64,000 nt of DNA from Dissophora ornata. Taxonomy: Eukaryota; Mortierellomycota; Mortierellomycetes; Mortierellales; Mortierellaceae. Positions within the stretch are counted from its first letter, which is position 1, and each line of letters opens with the position of its first letter. Below, piece by piece: positions 22,121 through 33,614 of this stretch. The stretch is from NCBI GenBank assembly GCA_025201705.1, contig MU616624.1, positions 1 through 64,000 on the forward strand, written 5' to 3'. The notes below the pieces were generated by a model. It was not told the DNA's origin. It saw only the letters and a program-made list of their open reading frames with translations, and did not search any database. The translations under genes were made by a program, and so were the position numbers.

Positions 22121-23588
22121 ATGTTTGACATTCTCGAACTCGACGACATGATCTATCGACAGCTACCACGAGTCGACCTTGCTCATTGTGCGCGAGCCAA
22201 CCTCAAGTGGAATGACATTGTCACATCTTTTCTCTGGCGCGACATCACTCAAATATTTCCTGGCGCACAAATGGCTGCTTTCGGAAGAGTGGTCCTAGCG
22301 GATTATAGTCAAGAACAACGGCACCGACAACTACAAGAAGATAAGTCTAGGTTGATGCAATATAGACGAGAACGATCCAAGAATTCCCTGCTGTCCCTGG
22401 AAAAGTACGGCCCTTGGATCCGAGACATCCCTAATTGTACAAAACTTCTCAAATACCTTCAACCGCCATGCAACTCTGAAGTATTGCTTGAACCAAAGGC
22501 TCTAGATTTGCTCCGCAATTTCCTCAAGCGTTTCTCTGCCATTCAACAACCATACCTGAAGTTAACCAGAGAGGGTATCGAATCTGACAATGTCTTCGAA
22601 TTACCATTAACTTTGTAGCTCAACAGGTGTGCCATTTGCGCGCAGAGAGTATCTTCAAAATATCTCCTTATCCTTGCTTATACCATAATATGGGCAGATA
22701 CAGCCAGGCTATGGCCTTGTATGCCTTTGTGGCTACTGAATCGATGTTCAAGCAAACTTGAGAGGCTGATACTCAAGGCCGACGCCTCGAACACCGCATG
22801 TGAGGACTGTTGGGATATAGAAACGAGAGAGATGACCCAAGGGAAGGAGCACAACCCAAGCGTCTAGTGCTGCTGAATTGCTCCGAGCCAACGTATTCAA
22901 ACTTCAAAGTTCTGGCCGTGGCTGTGGACGCGATGCGGCAGTTTGGAGATATTGGACATGGGTTTGATCAATGAGATATTCTAGAGTCTTGTTGTTGGTA
23001 TGCCTGAGCACATGTCCAACCTTGACAAGATTCATGTGGGGCAAGACGACGAATACAGGGGGAGACAGAGAGAGAGAACTGAAGTATCATTTGGTAGCGA
23101 GGCTTCTTGCTGGCTCTCTTAAATGATGGAATTGAAGGGTGACGTGAAATTTGGGGATCTTGTGTTGGCAACTCTGATCAGACATTTTCCCACACTCAAG
23201 AAGTTGGTTCCAGGTGCAAACGGCAAATAATCTAGTGCAGGTTCTCTCTTCAAGACCGAGAACTCCTAGAAACGAGGATGAGTTCATCGATATGGACCCT
23301 AGCACGGGGTCACCTAGGGAACGCGCATGCGAGAACACCCTCAAGGTATTCAAAGGCAAGATCACAGGCATTCCTAGACCGTGTGTGGAACCATGTGAAG
23401 CTGAGAAGGAGCGCCTTGGTCAAGTGGCTTCTTGGAATCGCAAGTTGTATCTCGGGATCAAGAATATGATGAGCGACTTCAAGTTACTAAGATACCTTTT
23501 GACACACTTGAGAAATGGTCATGCCCTATCAAAAGAGACATCCTTATCGATACTTGGTCGTTCCTCGGCCGTGATTCGAAATCCATGA
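22121..23588 (+). pseudogene. Decayed F-box/leucine-rich-repeat gene
   Basis: The intact 5' part (22121-22618, 165 residues) begins MFDILELDDMIYRQLPRVDL followed by CARANLKWNDIV and LWRDIT, an F-box that would bind Skp1 in an SCF ubiquitin ligase. The frame ends at an in-frame TAG (22616-22618), but coding similarity continues in the same frame (PLWLLNRCSSKLERLILKAD), stops again near 22862, shifts frame (KRLVLLNCSEPTYSNFKVLA), breaks several more times, and resumes with EFIDMDPSTGSPRERACENT and LKVFKGKITGIPRP in 23214-23588. These blocks are in the order expected for one F-box/LRR protein, so I call a pseudogene. The truncated 165-residue F-box protein could still be made. Large F-box families in these fungi make such dead copies unsurprising. 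Confidence 0.8.
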
Positions 23589-23706
23589 AGACACACGTTT
23601 TTGCTTTGAAAATAAAGATAACATCTGGAAAATCAATGACGCGATTGCTGATTCTGAAATGTGTTTTTTCATGCAAGAGCTCAAAACCACAAAACTCCCA
23701 TCCGCC

Positions 23707-23725
23707 AAAAAAAAAAAAAAAAAAA
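23707..23725 (+). repeat. A19 homopolymer downstream of the F-box pseudogene
   Basis: Nineteen consecutive A follow the pseudogene by about 120 bp. It could be the tail of a retrocopy or a simple microsatellite. Confidence 0.6.
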
Positions 23726-24065
23726 CCTTTCTCGTGGAAACACTACAGAAATCTGTAAAGATGGAGCACCAGATGGGTCCCCTTCTAGGTCCTAGGGCAA
23801 GCCCGGCACCCAACCCAGGACTGCAGACGAAGCAGAGCTGCCCTGGACACTGCACCTCGCATCCATCTCTTCTCTTCCGCTTTGCAAGATAGGGCCCATG
23901 CGCACCCCTGCACAACTTCCTTTTCGTTCTCGTTCTTCTCGTGTTTTTGGATGGCCACATGTCTCGTGTGGCAAGCTGTGCGCACGGGCCGCTGTTTATA
24001 TTTTTGTGTTTCCTTCTCTCTACGCGCTGTGTTCTTTTCCCTCTGTTCTATCCTACACATACACC

Positions 24066-24668
24066 ATGGGGAACTCTCACAGCAGCACTGAACCTGCGCA
24101 ACAGCGCCGAGAACAGCAACTTGAGCAACAACGCCGAGAACAGCAACTTGCGCAACAGCGCCAAGAACAGCAACTTGCGCAACAGCAACTTGCGCAACAG
24201 CTCCGAGAGCAGCAACTAGCGGAACAGCTCCGAGACCTGCAACTTGAGCAACAGTACCGAGAAATGCAACTTGCACAACAGCGCCGAGAAGAGCAACAGC
24301 GCCGAGAAGAGCAACAGCGCCGAGAACATAAATTCCTGCTGTGGCAACAACTACTTGAAGCTACGGCATATGACGATGAAGAAGACTACGAGGAAGCGTA
24401 CTATGTGCACAAGACCGAGGTCGATAGGCCGGTCGATTGGCGAAGCGCCCGAAAGGCGGACCGCGCCCAGGCAGCTCCAACGCCTGGCCGGCGCAAACGA
24501 GGAAGGAAAAGCCGCGGCGACCTCCATGATGACGACCACCACGCCGGCCACAGTAAGAAGGACATCCAGTCCATGTGCCGAGAAAGGCAAGCTCACTACG
24601 AGGTTCAGCACCTCAAGGCAGCAGAGTCTCCAAAGCGAGAACGTGGACCTCGGCCAGAGGCACGGTGA
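24066..24668 (+). CDS. Putative N-myristoylated Gln/Arg-repeat protein
   Basis: A 200-residue frame starting MGNSHSS, a textbook N-myristoylation signal (Gly2, Ser at positions 4 and 6), in a good start context (ACACCATGG). Residues 12-100 are a repetitive stretch of REQQL/LAQQ units that would form a charged, glutamine-rich helix or coiled coil. Next come an acidic patch (DDEEDYEE), a basic segment (GRRKRGRKSRG) and a His/Asp-rich patch. The DNA repeat is a 15-18 bp unit around GAACAGCAACTTGCGCAAC. No known domain is present and I cannot assign a function; membrane tethering by myristate plus a coiled coil suggests a scaffold, but that is inference. The frame is open upstream to 23898, but the ATG at 24066 is far better supported. 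Confidence 0.6.
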   Translation: MGNSHSSTEPAQQRREQQLEQQRREQQLAQQRQEQQLAQQQLAQQLREQQLAEQLRDLQLEQQYREMQLAQQRREEQQRREEQQRREHKFLLWQQLLEATAYDDEEDYEEAYYVHKTEVDRPVDWRSARKADRAQAAPTPGRRKRGRKSRGDLHDDDHHAGHSKKDIQSMCRERQAHYEVQHLKAAESPKRERGPRPEAR

Positions 24669-24894
24669 TTCGGAGCCGGAAAGGAGGGTGTGGGCACTCT
24701 GCCGAGGACCCTTCGCCAACTCTATGCACGGCCATATTCGCGTGTTATAGTTTCTTGACTTTGTTGTATAGTGTTTATTTGTTTTCAATCGCCTTATTCC
24801 GCACCACATAAAGAAAGAGCCTGCTCTTAGACCCATCAGCATGATCGTGATAGTCTACCACTGATCGTTTCTCTCCGTTCGCGAGCTGCAGCAT

Positions 24895-26688
24895 CTAATC
24901 GGCCAGACAAATGGTCTTAAGCTCCGAATAGAAATCAAGCGAGTGCTCTCCGCCCTCGCGTCCCAACCCACTCTTCTTCATGCCTCCGAAGGGCATGCGC
25001 AAATCTCGTGCCATCCAGGTGTTGACCCACACGGTCCCAGCCTGGACCTCCGCTGCGACTCTGCGAGCACGGCGGCCATTCTCTGTCCAGACAGAGCAAG
25101 AGAGGCCGTATTCGGAATCGTTTGCGAGCCTCACAGCCTCTTCCTCGGTGTCGAAAGCGTAGATTGTGACAACGGGTCCAAAAATCTCTTCGCGCATGGT
25201 TCTGCAGGATGGAGTTAAGCTAAGAGGGATACACAAAGTGCGAGTGAGACGGGGCACAAATCAAATCGTTGCGTCAAACGCGCTATATGTGTGCAGTTGG
25301 AAAGAAGGCAACCTACCCCGAGATGATGGTGGGCTCCAAAAAGTATCCGTCCTTGAATTCGTCCGCAAGGGAGGCAGGCTTTTGCCCTCCACACTCAATC
25401 TTGCCACCCTCCTTAACACCCAGCTCAACGTAACCCAGTACCTTCTCCCAGTGCTCCTTGGAAACCAGCGCCCCCATGTTTGTCTCTTTCTGAGTTGGAT
25501 CGCCGACCTTGAGTGCCTTGGCCCCTTGTACAAGGGCGCTCAAAAACTTGTCGTAGATCGGTCTCTCAACAAAGATCCTCGATCCACAAAGACAAATTTC
25601 GCCTTGATTGGAGAAGCTCGAGCGCAGGCTTGTCTTCAAAGTCAGATCAAAATCACAGTCTGCAAAGATAATGTTGGCGTTCTTGCCTCCCAACTCTAGC
25701 GACAGCTTTTTGAAGTGCGGCGCTGCGCTGGCACTGATCTTTGCGCCTGTGACCGTGCCACCTGTGAAGGAGATCAGGGGGATGCGGGGATGTTCGACAA
25801 TCGCCTGTCCGGCACCCATGCCTGTGCCGAAGACCATATTAACAACACCAGCGGGTAGGCCAGCCTCCTTGAGGACGGAGCAGAGCATGTATGCCGTCAG
25901 TGATGTGAACTCGGAAGGCTTGCAGACAGCCGTGTTTCCACAGGCTACACACAGACACACACACACACACAATAAAGAAAAAAAAAGAAAAAAAGAGGTC
26001 AAGACCGTGTGCATGGCTGTGCGACAGAGAACAACGTGAAACAATGTGCGCCTTGCGTTACTAAGGCTGCGCAATCCTTCTCAACCCTTACCAATGCAGG
26101 GTGCGATCTTCCACGTCAAGAGGTAGAGTGGCCTATTGTGCGTAGACAGAGAGAACTGTCAGGGCCATTATAGTGAACGCTGCTTCAGCATTCGTTTCAA
26201 TAAATGCAAAATGCAGAGCAACGGTCGTACAGGTTCCAGGGGGAGATAAGACCTGCAACGCCGACAGGCATCCGCTGTGTGTAGCTGAATCCGACTCCTG
26301 CAAGGTCGCCAGCCTCCTCCATGCTGTGCAAGATCTTCCCTGCAAAGAAGCGGAAGTTGTAGGCCGCGCGGGGGATATCGACTGTCCTGGCAAGCTCCAC
26401 CGGTTTGCCTTGATCTTTGGACTCCGCCTGGGCAAACTCTTCTCGGCGGGCATCGATCAGATCTGCTATCTTGAAAAGAACCTGCGCCCGCTCTGCCCTA
26501 CTGGCCCTGGACCAGCCAGGAAAGGCTGCGGCGGCAGCCCCATAGGCGAGCTCGACATCTTCCTTGGACGAGTTGGGGATCTTGGCATGGGGTGCACCAC
26601 GTGCGGGCTCGAATGTGTCAAAGTACATGCCCTGAATGGGCTTGACGTGCTCATTGTTAATAAAGTTGTCGATTGTCAGTAGCGCCAT
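24895..26688 (-). CDS. Aldehyde dehydrogenase, ALDH8A1-like (2-aminomuconate semialdehyde dehydrogenase)
   Basis: NAD-dependent oxidation of an aldehyde, most likely 2-aminomuconic semialdehyde in the kynurenine branch of tryptophan degradation. Exons in transcript order: 26688-26231, 26132-26092 (41 nt), 25944-25317, 25201-24895, giving 477 residues. Diagnostic sequences: AQAESKDQGKPVELARTVDI, GVAGLISPWNLPLYLLTWKI across the first intron, the catalytic Glu in LELGGKN (about E250), the catalytic Cys in SNQGEICLCGSRI (about C284), EEIFGPVV and PFGGMKKSGLGREGG. The whole protein follows human ALDH8A1 almost without gaps. Introns are 98, 147 and 115 bp; the second holds a CA repeat and A-rich tracts. 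Closely related hydroxymuconic semialdehyde dehydrogenases are the main alternative. Confidence 0.92.
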
Positions 26689-26949
26689 GGTGAGTGGAAG
26701 GGGGGAATGACGGCAGGGATTGAAGGCGGTGGGGATGAGAAGCGATGAGAAAAACACGATGCCGTGAGAAAAAAAAAGAAGCTTGGTGCAGTACCTCTTA
26801 AGTGGTTTTTTTTATTGCTCCGGGCTCTCTAGGACGTGTATACCATGCACGGTAGTCTATGCCAATGCATCTCTACTCTTAATGCAATTGATGCTGCCGA
26901 TTATGCCTGTCTATGTATCTACCATAGCTAGCCTCGCCATTCCCCAACA

Positions 26950-29493
26950 TCAACATCGTTGCGCTCCATCACCGTTGCGCTCCCAAACATCATCATCGTT
27001 GCGCTCTAGCTCCCTGTCCAGAGTGCGATTCACGGAGAGGTACGTTCCTAAACCATTGGAGGCTGACTGTTTGAGAGACAGCTTCTTGGCGTCCGCTCCC
27101 GAAATGTGTCCATTAAACGAATGCTTCTCCAACAGAGATAGGATGTGTGGATAGACGTGCTTCTCAAGCCCATCCGCCCACAGGAAGTCTAGATAGTAGG
27201 GATAATGCCAGATTCCATGTCAGTGATATATTGGGAGGACTAGCCATGGAGTAACATAAGGCGTTCATATGTTGCTCTTGCTTTACCGAGATGTTCATAG
27301 CCTGGAACTTCCCAGACGCCGACCAAGTCTGGAAGGTCAGAAGTCAAGCCCTTGATGTCCACCAAAGTGTCGTTTGCCCCATAAAATATCGCAATGGGCG
27401 TTGTGATCTGGTTGGTAGGGAAGGGATGGGGACAGTGACTCCTAGTCGAAGACAAATACGGGACCCTTGGCTGCACGTCGTCGTACATCTGGAAGACCTG
27501 TGTCCTAATGATCTGGAACCAGTGCTGTTCAGGACACAAATAAGAATGCAAAGAGCATGTGCGTAGGTGAGTGTACACGAATACAAACGAACAAAGCGCA
27601 GCAGACTGACGGATATTTCCCGCGGCGCCACTCATACCACAAGGATCCTGACACTGGTGAAGCTGTAGAGATGCTGGTACGACACCGCTTTCTGCACGCG
27701 GCTCATTGAACGAGAGTTCCAGCCAAACAAGAACCAGACGGCCGTGTCAATGACGGTGGCATATGTCGTTGGGTGTAGAAGGTTCTGCCAGAAAAGAGCA
27801 GCTGTCAGGGGTGTTTTCCTTCCCAAGAGGAGATATATGACATTTGGTGCTGCCTTGACTACAGCGTCGACGATTCCGCTCTCAAGCCCTGGCGGGGTTG
27901 TTGCGGGTGCAAGGGCGATGAAAAGTGAGATCTTATCATTCAGGGCAGGATTAATGGAGAGAGAGGCGAAGGCCTGGGCGGTTCCTTGTGAGAACCCAAT
28001 GTACACGAGCGATGGAGCTCCCGTTCTACCAAGGATGTACTGTTGGGAGAAAGAAGAACAGAAACGGGCGTGTTTTAGTGGTTGGTATCACGGACCAGAG
28101 GCTATTTTTGCCAACAGTATATCGTTGGCAGAGCAGGGGCTGCGCTACAGGCATTCGCGTCGCTCCCATCCACCCAACTCTGAAATACAAGACTTCGCGC
28201 TTTATCCGCCGCAGCAGTCTCGCCTGGGCTTGAAAATGGACTCGTAAACTCTGTAGTCAAGCAGCATCAAATGTCATATGTCGTCGTCCCCTTGGAAAGA
28301 AAACACCTCTGGCAGCTGCTCTTTTGCTGGCAGAGCCTTCTGCACTTGACAACATATGCTCCCATCCATGGGATATGCAATATATGGCACAAGAACCCCG
28401 CAATAGGCGCTGCAGTAAATTGAAAAGGCCAACTTACGTCGACAGTGTCTGGCATGTCAAAGAGCGCGAGCTCGTCCATGCTAAATTCCCAGAACTTGTT
28501 CTCGTGAGGCTTGAGGAATATGTGCTTGAGCGAGTACTTGTTGCCGCGCGCATTACCCAGCCAAACGTCATATCTACCCGCAGCAACAAAACGATTCGAG
28601 CGAGTGATCAGACGGGTCATACCACAGCACGATATTGTTGATAGAACCGGCACAATATTTCGCCGCGACTGATAACATACCCTGCCTCGGCAAGCACAAA
28701 TGCTAGGTTCCTCTCCTCGTCGAGATTGCAGAGCCACACCTCGGAGCACATCATGAAGCCGTGGTAGAGCAGGACGACGGGCTTGATATACTCGCCTTCC
28801 TTTGGATTCTTTCTCATCGTTCGGCCGAGATCCACTTCGAGGTCCTCTTCCTGGTAGCGTCTGTCTCTCTTGTTCCCGTTGAGGTAGATCTCCTCGGTCT
28901 CGGCAGCCAAGGGTATACCGTGCTCCCGCAGAAAGTTCACAATGCTATTGGGTGGATTTGGAGTCACGCCCTCGGATGAAACCTGCTCGCGACCGTGAGT
29001 GATCCTGTGGATGCCTAGTAGGTAATTGTCCTGTGTCCTCACCAAATGTTCCTGGACGGGATATTGCCTATGTAGGGTCCAGCGAGTGTATGCTCTCGGT
29101 AAGATTCCAGAGCCGGTCGAGGGACTGATGCTGCTGCAATCGTGTTGCTTTGGAGAGAGTAGCTTACCAGACGCGGAGCATTTCCTGGACATTGGCGGCA
29201 TTTTCGAGCAGTGGCGCCTTTGCTGACAGGTGATTAGTCACTATCCAGGGAAAGACCCTGTTTTCAAGGAGGCGCAACGGTTAGAGGGGCTTTTAATCGG
29301 TTTTTCAAGTGCAGGGCAGCGACAGCAAGGACGCGTACTTCTCAATAAGGGCTATCTGGGCGTCGAGGATAAACGATGGGATGAGGTATACGACCATGCG
29401 GAAGCATGTCTCGATGCCGAGGATGACAAAGGTGAGGATGATGGACCGGTAGTCGGTTAGACTGAGCCGGGAGATGATGGGGATGTGGACCAT
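26950..29493 (-). CDS. Membrane-anchored acid-lipase family lipase / sterol esterase
   Basis: Hydrolyses neutral lipids or sterol esters, like yeast Tgl1/Yeh1/Yeh2. Exons in transcript order: 29493-29339, 29257-29168, 29067-28681, 28573-28438, 28039-27638, 27524-27287, 27188-26950, for 548 residues. The first exon encodes a membrane segment (SIILTFVILGIETCFRMVVY). The lipase lid/N-domain follows (YPVQEHLVRTQDNYLLGIHR), then LLYHGFMM, the LGNARGN strand, the nucleophile GFSQG (about S273), the acid in GANDTLVD (about D442) and the histidine in PGYEHLDFLWA (about H468). The donor of the first intron is uncertain (29338 or a GTCGCT 14 bp downstream). Intron 28040-28437 is 398 bp, three to four times longer than the others, and contains an inverted copy of the next exon (see repeat entry). 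Confidence 0.87.
28101..28385 (+). repeat. Inverted, decayed copy of a lipase exon inside the lipase intron
   Basis: Read on the opposite strand to the lipase gene, this intronic segment aligns with exon 27638-28039. The best block (28245-28360 against 27763-27870) looks about 80% identical by eye, including the shared 13-mer AAAAGAGCAGCTG and the stretch GACATTTG-TGCTGC-TTGACTACAG. On the plus strand it still reads as a broken lipase: LQAFASL, then a stop, then SPGLENGLVNSVVK and, after a shift, GKKTPLAAALL, matching AQAFASL, PPGLESGIVDAVVK and GRKTPLTAALF in the exon. Copy and exon lie about 65 bp apart, forming a large imperfect palindrome. Confidence 0.8.
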
Positions 29494-29951
29494 GCCTAGT
29501 GTGTTTGCTGTGGGGATGAATGCGAATGCAAAGGGCAATGGGAACACGTTCTCTTGAACATGAGGACCATGAGAACGGGCGGGGTGACTGTTTCGCTCCC
29601 GCAGAAGTCATGTTGGGCTAAGCATCCTTCGGAACATTTCGCAGAAAGGCGACTTTCAAAGATGAGTGATGGTGTACCTCGCTTTATCTGTAATTTTGTA
29701 GTATTAATACATTCTTTTCGTTTTTTACATCTGGGGTATTGCGACATTGTCGTTGTTCACATCGTTGGCATCGTTCGCAGTCGATCATACTCAGGATCCT
29801 CCATGGACATCGACGCGAATAAAATTGTGGAAAATAAAATTTTTGACGAATGTTCAAACCATGAGTTTTTTTGACGAATGTTCAAACTATGAGTAGGACT
29901 TTGAAGTCGGTGGGTATATTACTTTCGCATAAAAAAACTATTTGAATTCCT
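29494..29951. other. Lipase promoter and purine permease 3' flank
   Basis: No gene. Contains AT-rich sequence and a short direct repeat of TTTTTGACGAATGTTCAAAC-ATGAGT (29839-29865 and 29868-29893). Confidence 0.5.
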
Positions 29952-31984
29952 TCAGTGCTTGACGCCGAGCATGCTCTCGTGGACCGATTGGGCCTCGACA
30001 TGCATATCCTCAATCTCTTTGTTGTCCAGCATGGGGCCATGGCGGTCAGTGATCGGCTCTGCGGACATCAGTGGGTCCGAAGGCAAGAGTCCGTTCAGGA
30101 TACAGCTGACAATTGCTCCGAGAGCAAAGCCAGTGTCGAGGATGATGTTTACCGACGTGATCAGCGACAGCAGGAAGGGAGAGTCGCCGTTGTAGCTGAT
30201 CATATGCGTCAACACACCTGGAACCAGCGATGTGCCTAGTCCCAGCGACAACGAAGCCGCAACAATGAAGCGCTCGCGACGAGTCCAGGGCAGGAAAGAC
30301 AGGATGCGAATACCTGACACAACAACACTCGAAAACAAGAAGGTGGTCATACCACCCAAAACTGGGTCCGGGAGCATCAAGAACAAGGCTCCGAACTTGG
30401 AAAAGACGCCCATGAGAATCAAGAACAGGCAGCACATGTATCCTGCCATGGTGTTGGCGCAGCGTGTCAAGGAGATGATTCCGTTGTTCTGCGCATAGCA
30501 GCTCATGGGCGAGTTCATCATGAGTGGCGCCAGCAGGCCAGCCACACCGTCCGCAAAGATACCGCCCTGAAGACGCGACTCGAATTCGCGACCCTCGACA
30601 GTCAACTGAGATACCTCGCAGGAAGCAGTGATATCACCAATGGACTCGACCATGGCCTAGTAAGAGATGGGGCAGAATAAGAAATGAGGGTACAGAAATG
30701 AAAACTCTGCCAGTTTTAGGACAAAATATTGCAGTAGCAAAGCTTACCAAGACATAGGTAATCAAGAGCGGAATGACTGCGGGAGGGTAAATCGACAGCT
30801 TGTATGTTGTAGTCCAGAGGAAGGTTACTGCAGGTGCTGCCTTGATGGAATCCGAGGTGGTGTATCCGAGCGCAACTGCAACAATCATTCCGACAATAAG
30901 ACCAATGACAACCTGGGCGTTCTTCATGAAAGGAGACCCAAAGAACTCCACAACCATGATGACGAAGAACACCAAGAAACCGAGACCGATCCATTGAGCA
31001 TCACCCCAGGGTGCTGCGTGAGGGGAACCGACACTGGGACAGTCGACAAATAGACCAGAGGTGGGTCTGGCAGCACATGGGCCAGATCCACCGCCCCACT
31101 GCTGCATTCCCGAGGTAACCAGGCTGACTCCGATCAACATGACCGTCACTCCTGTCACGATGGGGGGAAAGATTCTTTTCAATGCACGAGGAGGAACAAA
31201 TGATAGGATCATTGGGAGCAAACTGCAGACCATGCAGGTGCCAAGATACGCGCCCCATGCGTCAGGGCAGGGCTCAAAGATCTGCGTTCCCGACGCGTCA
31301 AAGCTGCTTTTGCAGTATCCAGAGTTGTACATGTTTGTGACCGAGCTTTGGAGCACCGGCAGGTAGATAAAACTTGTTCCTACGACGGACAAAAGGCCAG
31401 TGCCGAGAAAATAGGGCGTTCCACCCAACCTGAACCGCGTAATCTGGACAAGCGAGAGTAGGCCGGAGGTGATGAGAGAGGTCGAGATCATCTGTGTGCG
31501 GTTTTCGGAAGAGAAGTTGAGCCCGTTAATGCCGGATCCGGACATAATGATGGCAGGTGTGACCACACCCGCAATCATAGCCAGCGAATGCTGGAACCCT
31601 ATGCGACATAAACAAATTCAAGATGAGATGTTTTAGCCAGATGCACACCAATGAGACTCTTCACATCTGACGATAGAATAACTACGTCGGACGCCTACCC
31701 ATTATGAGGGCAAGAATCAGAGGAAGTTTGTCCCTGAGACCAAAAAAAGGTGAGGTCCTCTGTACAGAGAGGCCGGGCAGTGTTGGCATGCAGAGAAACC
31801 CATAGTCATAGTCTCCGAACCAGCCAGACCTCGTTCCGACCGACTCTTGAATTGTCTGCCAGGTAGGAATTTTCCCAACAGTGTGTGAAAGATCAATGTC
31901 CTCTTCCTTGGTTCGGTTTGCATGAGGGTCGAGAATATACACGGGCGAAGGCGTTTCCTCTGGCGCCTCTGTGATTTCTGGCAT
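29952..31984 (-). CDS. Purine permease, NAT/NCS2 family (UapA/UapC-like)
   Basis: Proton-coupled plasma-membrane uptake of uric acid and xanthine. Exons 31984-31699, 31598-30748 and 30656-29952 give 613 residues. The NAT signature is intact (QNNGIISLTR), as is the upstream segment MVESIGDITASCEVS that contains substrate-binding residues in this family. About a dozen hydrophobic helices can be followed; the N-terminus (DYGFLCMPTLPG) matches the cytoplasmic LoopN region of UapA-type carriers. A Cys-containing extracellular loop (SGYCKSSFD and EPCPDAWGAY) is also typical. Introns are 100 and 91 bp. A TATTTAAATA at 32149-32158 lies about 165 bp upstream on the coding side and may be the core promoter. 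Specificity for urate versus xanthine cannot be read from sequence. Confidence 0.92.
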
Positions 31985-33614
31985 TTTTAAGGGTGTCGCT
32001 GTAGTAAAGGGGAGATTGAGGATGGGGGAGAGTAACGACAGTGAATGAGGATGAGGATGGGGAGGTGTGAGCAGATATGGTTATGAGATCAAGTCTGCAG
32101 TAGAAGAGAAGAAGAGGAGAGGATGTGGGCAGATGAAAAAGAATGCTTATTTAAATACAACAGATAGACGTTTGGAGTTGTTGATGTCCCCGGCAACGAT
32201 GCAAACGATGACCGGAAAGACCTGCGCCCACGTCGACAGTCACTATGCATGTGTTGCTTGACCAAGGATAAGTTGTGCGTGGATCGTCCACCTGGTTGCC
32301 TATAATGGCAGTTGTCCTTGGCAGAGTGCGGGGCATTCCTAGCCTGGCAGAGCGCGGGGTCAAGGTTTTGCTTGCATGCGTGAGTCTCCGGCGACGGTCA
32401 GGCGCCGAGCAACTCTAATGCAGGTGTGCTCTTGACCAATCAGCGCAGAGGACAAGTCTCCGAATTTGTTTATCGAACGGACCGGCAATCGCCCTGCTGC
32501 ACTGTTGCACAACAACAAACAAACGGAACCAGTAAGTCCGTTGTAAGTCACCTTGGTGCTGTTGCATGTATTTGCGGGCGATGTTCGTTTGTTTCCTGCC
32601 CCAGGCACAACTCAAAGAACAGCACCTTGTGCGTGCAAACGACTTTGGCTCACATTCACCCCTCGCCTAGTTTAATTCCGCATCATTTTACTGGTCGCGG
32701 TATTGATGCCCCGCCCGATCTCAAGGGCTACCACACACCACCCGTAGCAGTCCTTGACCTCCCGGCGACCCTTATCTCGCTTTTTGGATTGCTGGTTCGA
32801 CACGGATCCGCTAAGCGCGATAGAAGTTATGAGGTTTTAGCCTAGACACCTGCTTAGTCGAGAGATAGCGGGTGGGGCTGGCCAAAAATTAGGTTGCCCG
32901 CATCTGCGGTGCATGGCATGTCCCCATCTGCTCTCTACCACATGTTCTTCGTAACATCCTTGCATGGATGGAAGTACAAGCCAATTCTTGTTTACACAGT
33001 ATATTAACTACAGCAATGTCTAGCGTTTACCCCGCATTTCAGCCCAACCACAGGGAAAGAAACGCTATTGCTCTTGCCCGCTCCCCTGTCAAAATAAAGG
33101 AATATCTCCGCTTTGGAACGTAGACGGCAATCCGTATCTTCAAGTTCCTTATGATAAACACTACTATCTGATTCTATCGCATGTCATTGTCTCCAAAAAA
33201 ACATAATAATAATAATAAGAAAGCACCCTTATACGAGATTGGTGAATCGTTAGACGCAGGTTGACACCTCTCACAGTTCTAAAAGTTTCGTAAACACGGG
33301 CTGGGGGCTTGACATGCCATGGATCAAAATAATGCACCTCAAAAATACGGAGTGGAAATCCGCCATGGTCCTCAAAAATGCGTGAGCTCGACCATAAATC
33401 CTTCTTATGGTTCCTTGTCGCAAGCTCAATAGTTTTCTATATCGCAACAACCTACTATCACTTTACACACACACACGTATTCAGTTCGCATAAATCCTAT
33501 CTGCAGCACGCGTTGTTATTGATATCGCAGACAAGGACAACACGCATAAGGATCGTTCATTAGACTAGGCTAGATTCGACTTGAAGACTTTAGAGGAGGA
33601 GCCTGTTCAAGGCG
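31985..33614. other. 1.6-kb intergenic region, no gene seen
   Basis: Permease promoter followed by sequence without recognisable coding content. A TAA microsatellite lies near 33204-33219. Open frames such as the one at 32426-32845 have no domain and no similarity I recognise. Confidence 0.5.

Noticed and set aside
23785..24276. Val/Ala-rich repeat frame on the minus strand opposite the Gln/Arg-repeat gene
   Set aside because: It is a shadow of the plus-strand repeat; it lacks a good start and any other protein-like sequence.
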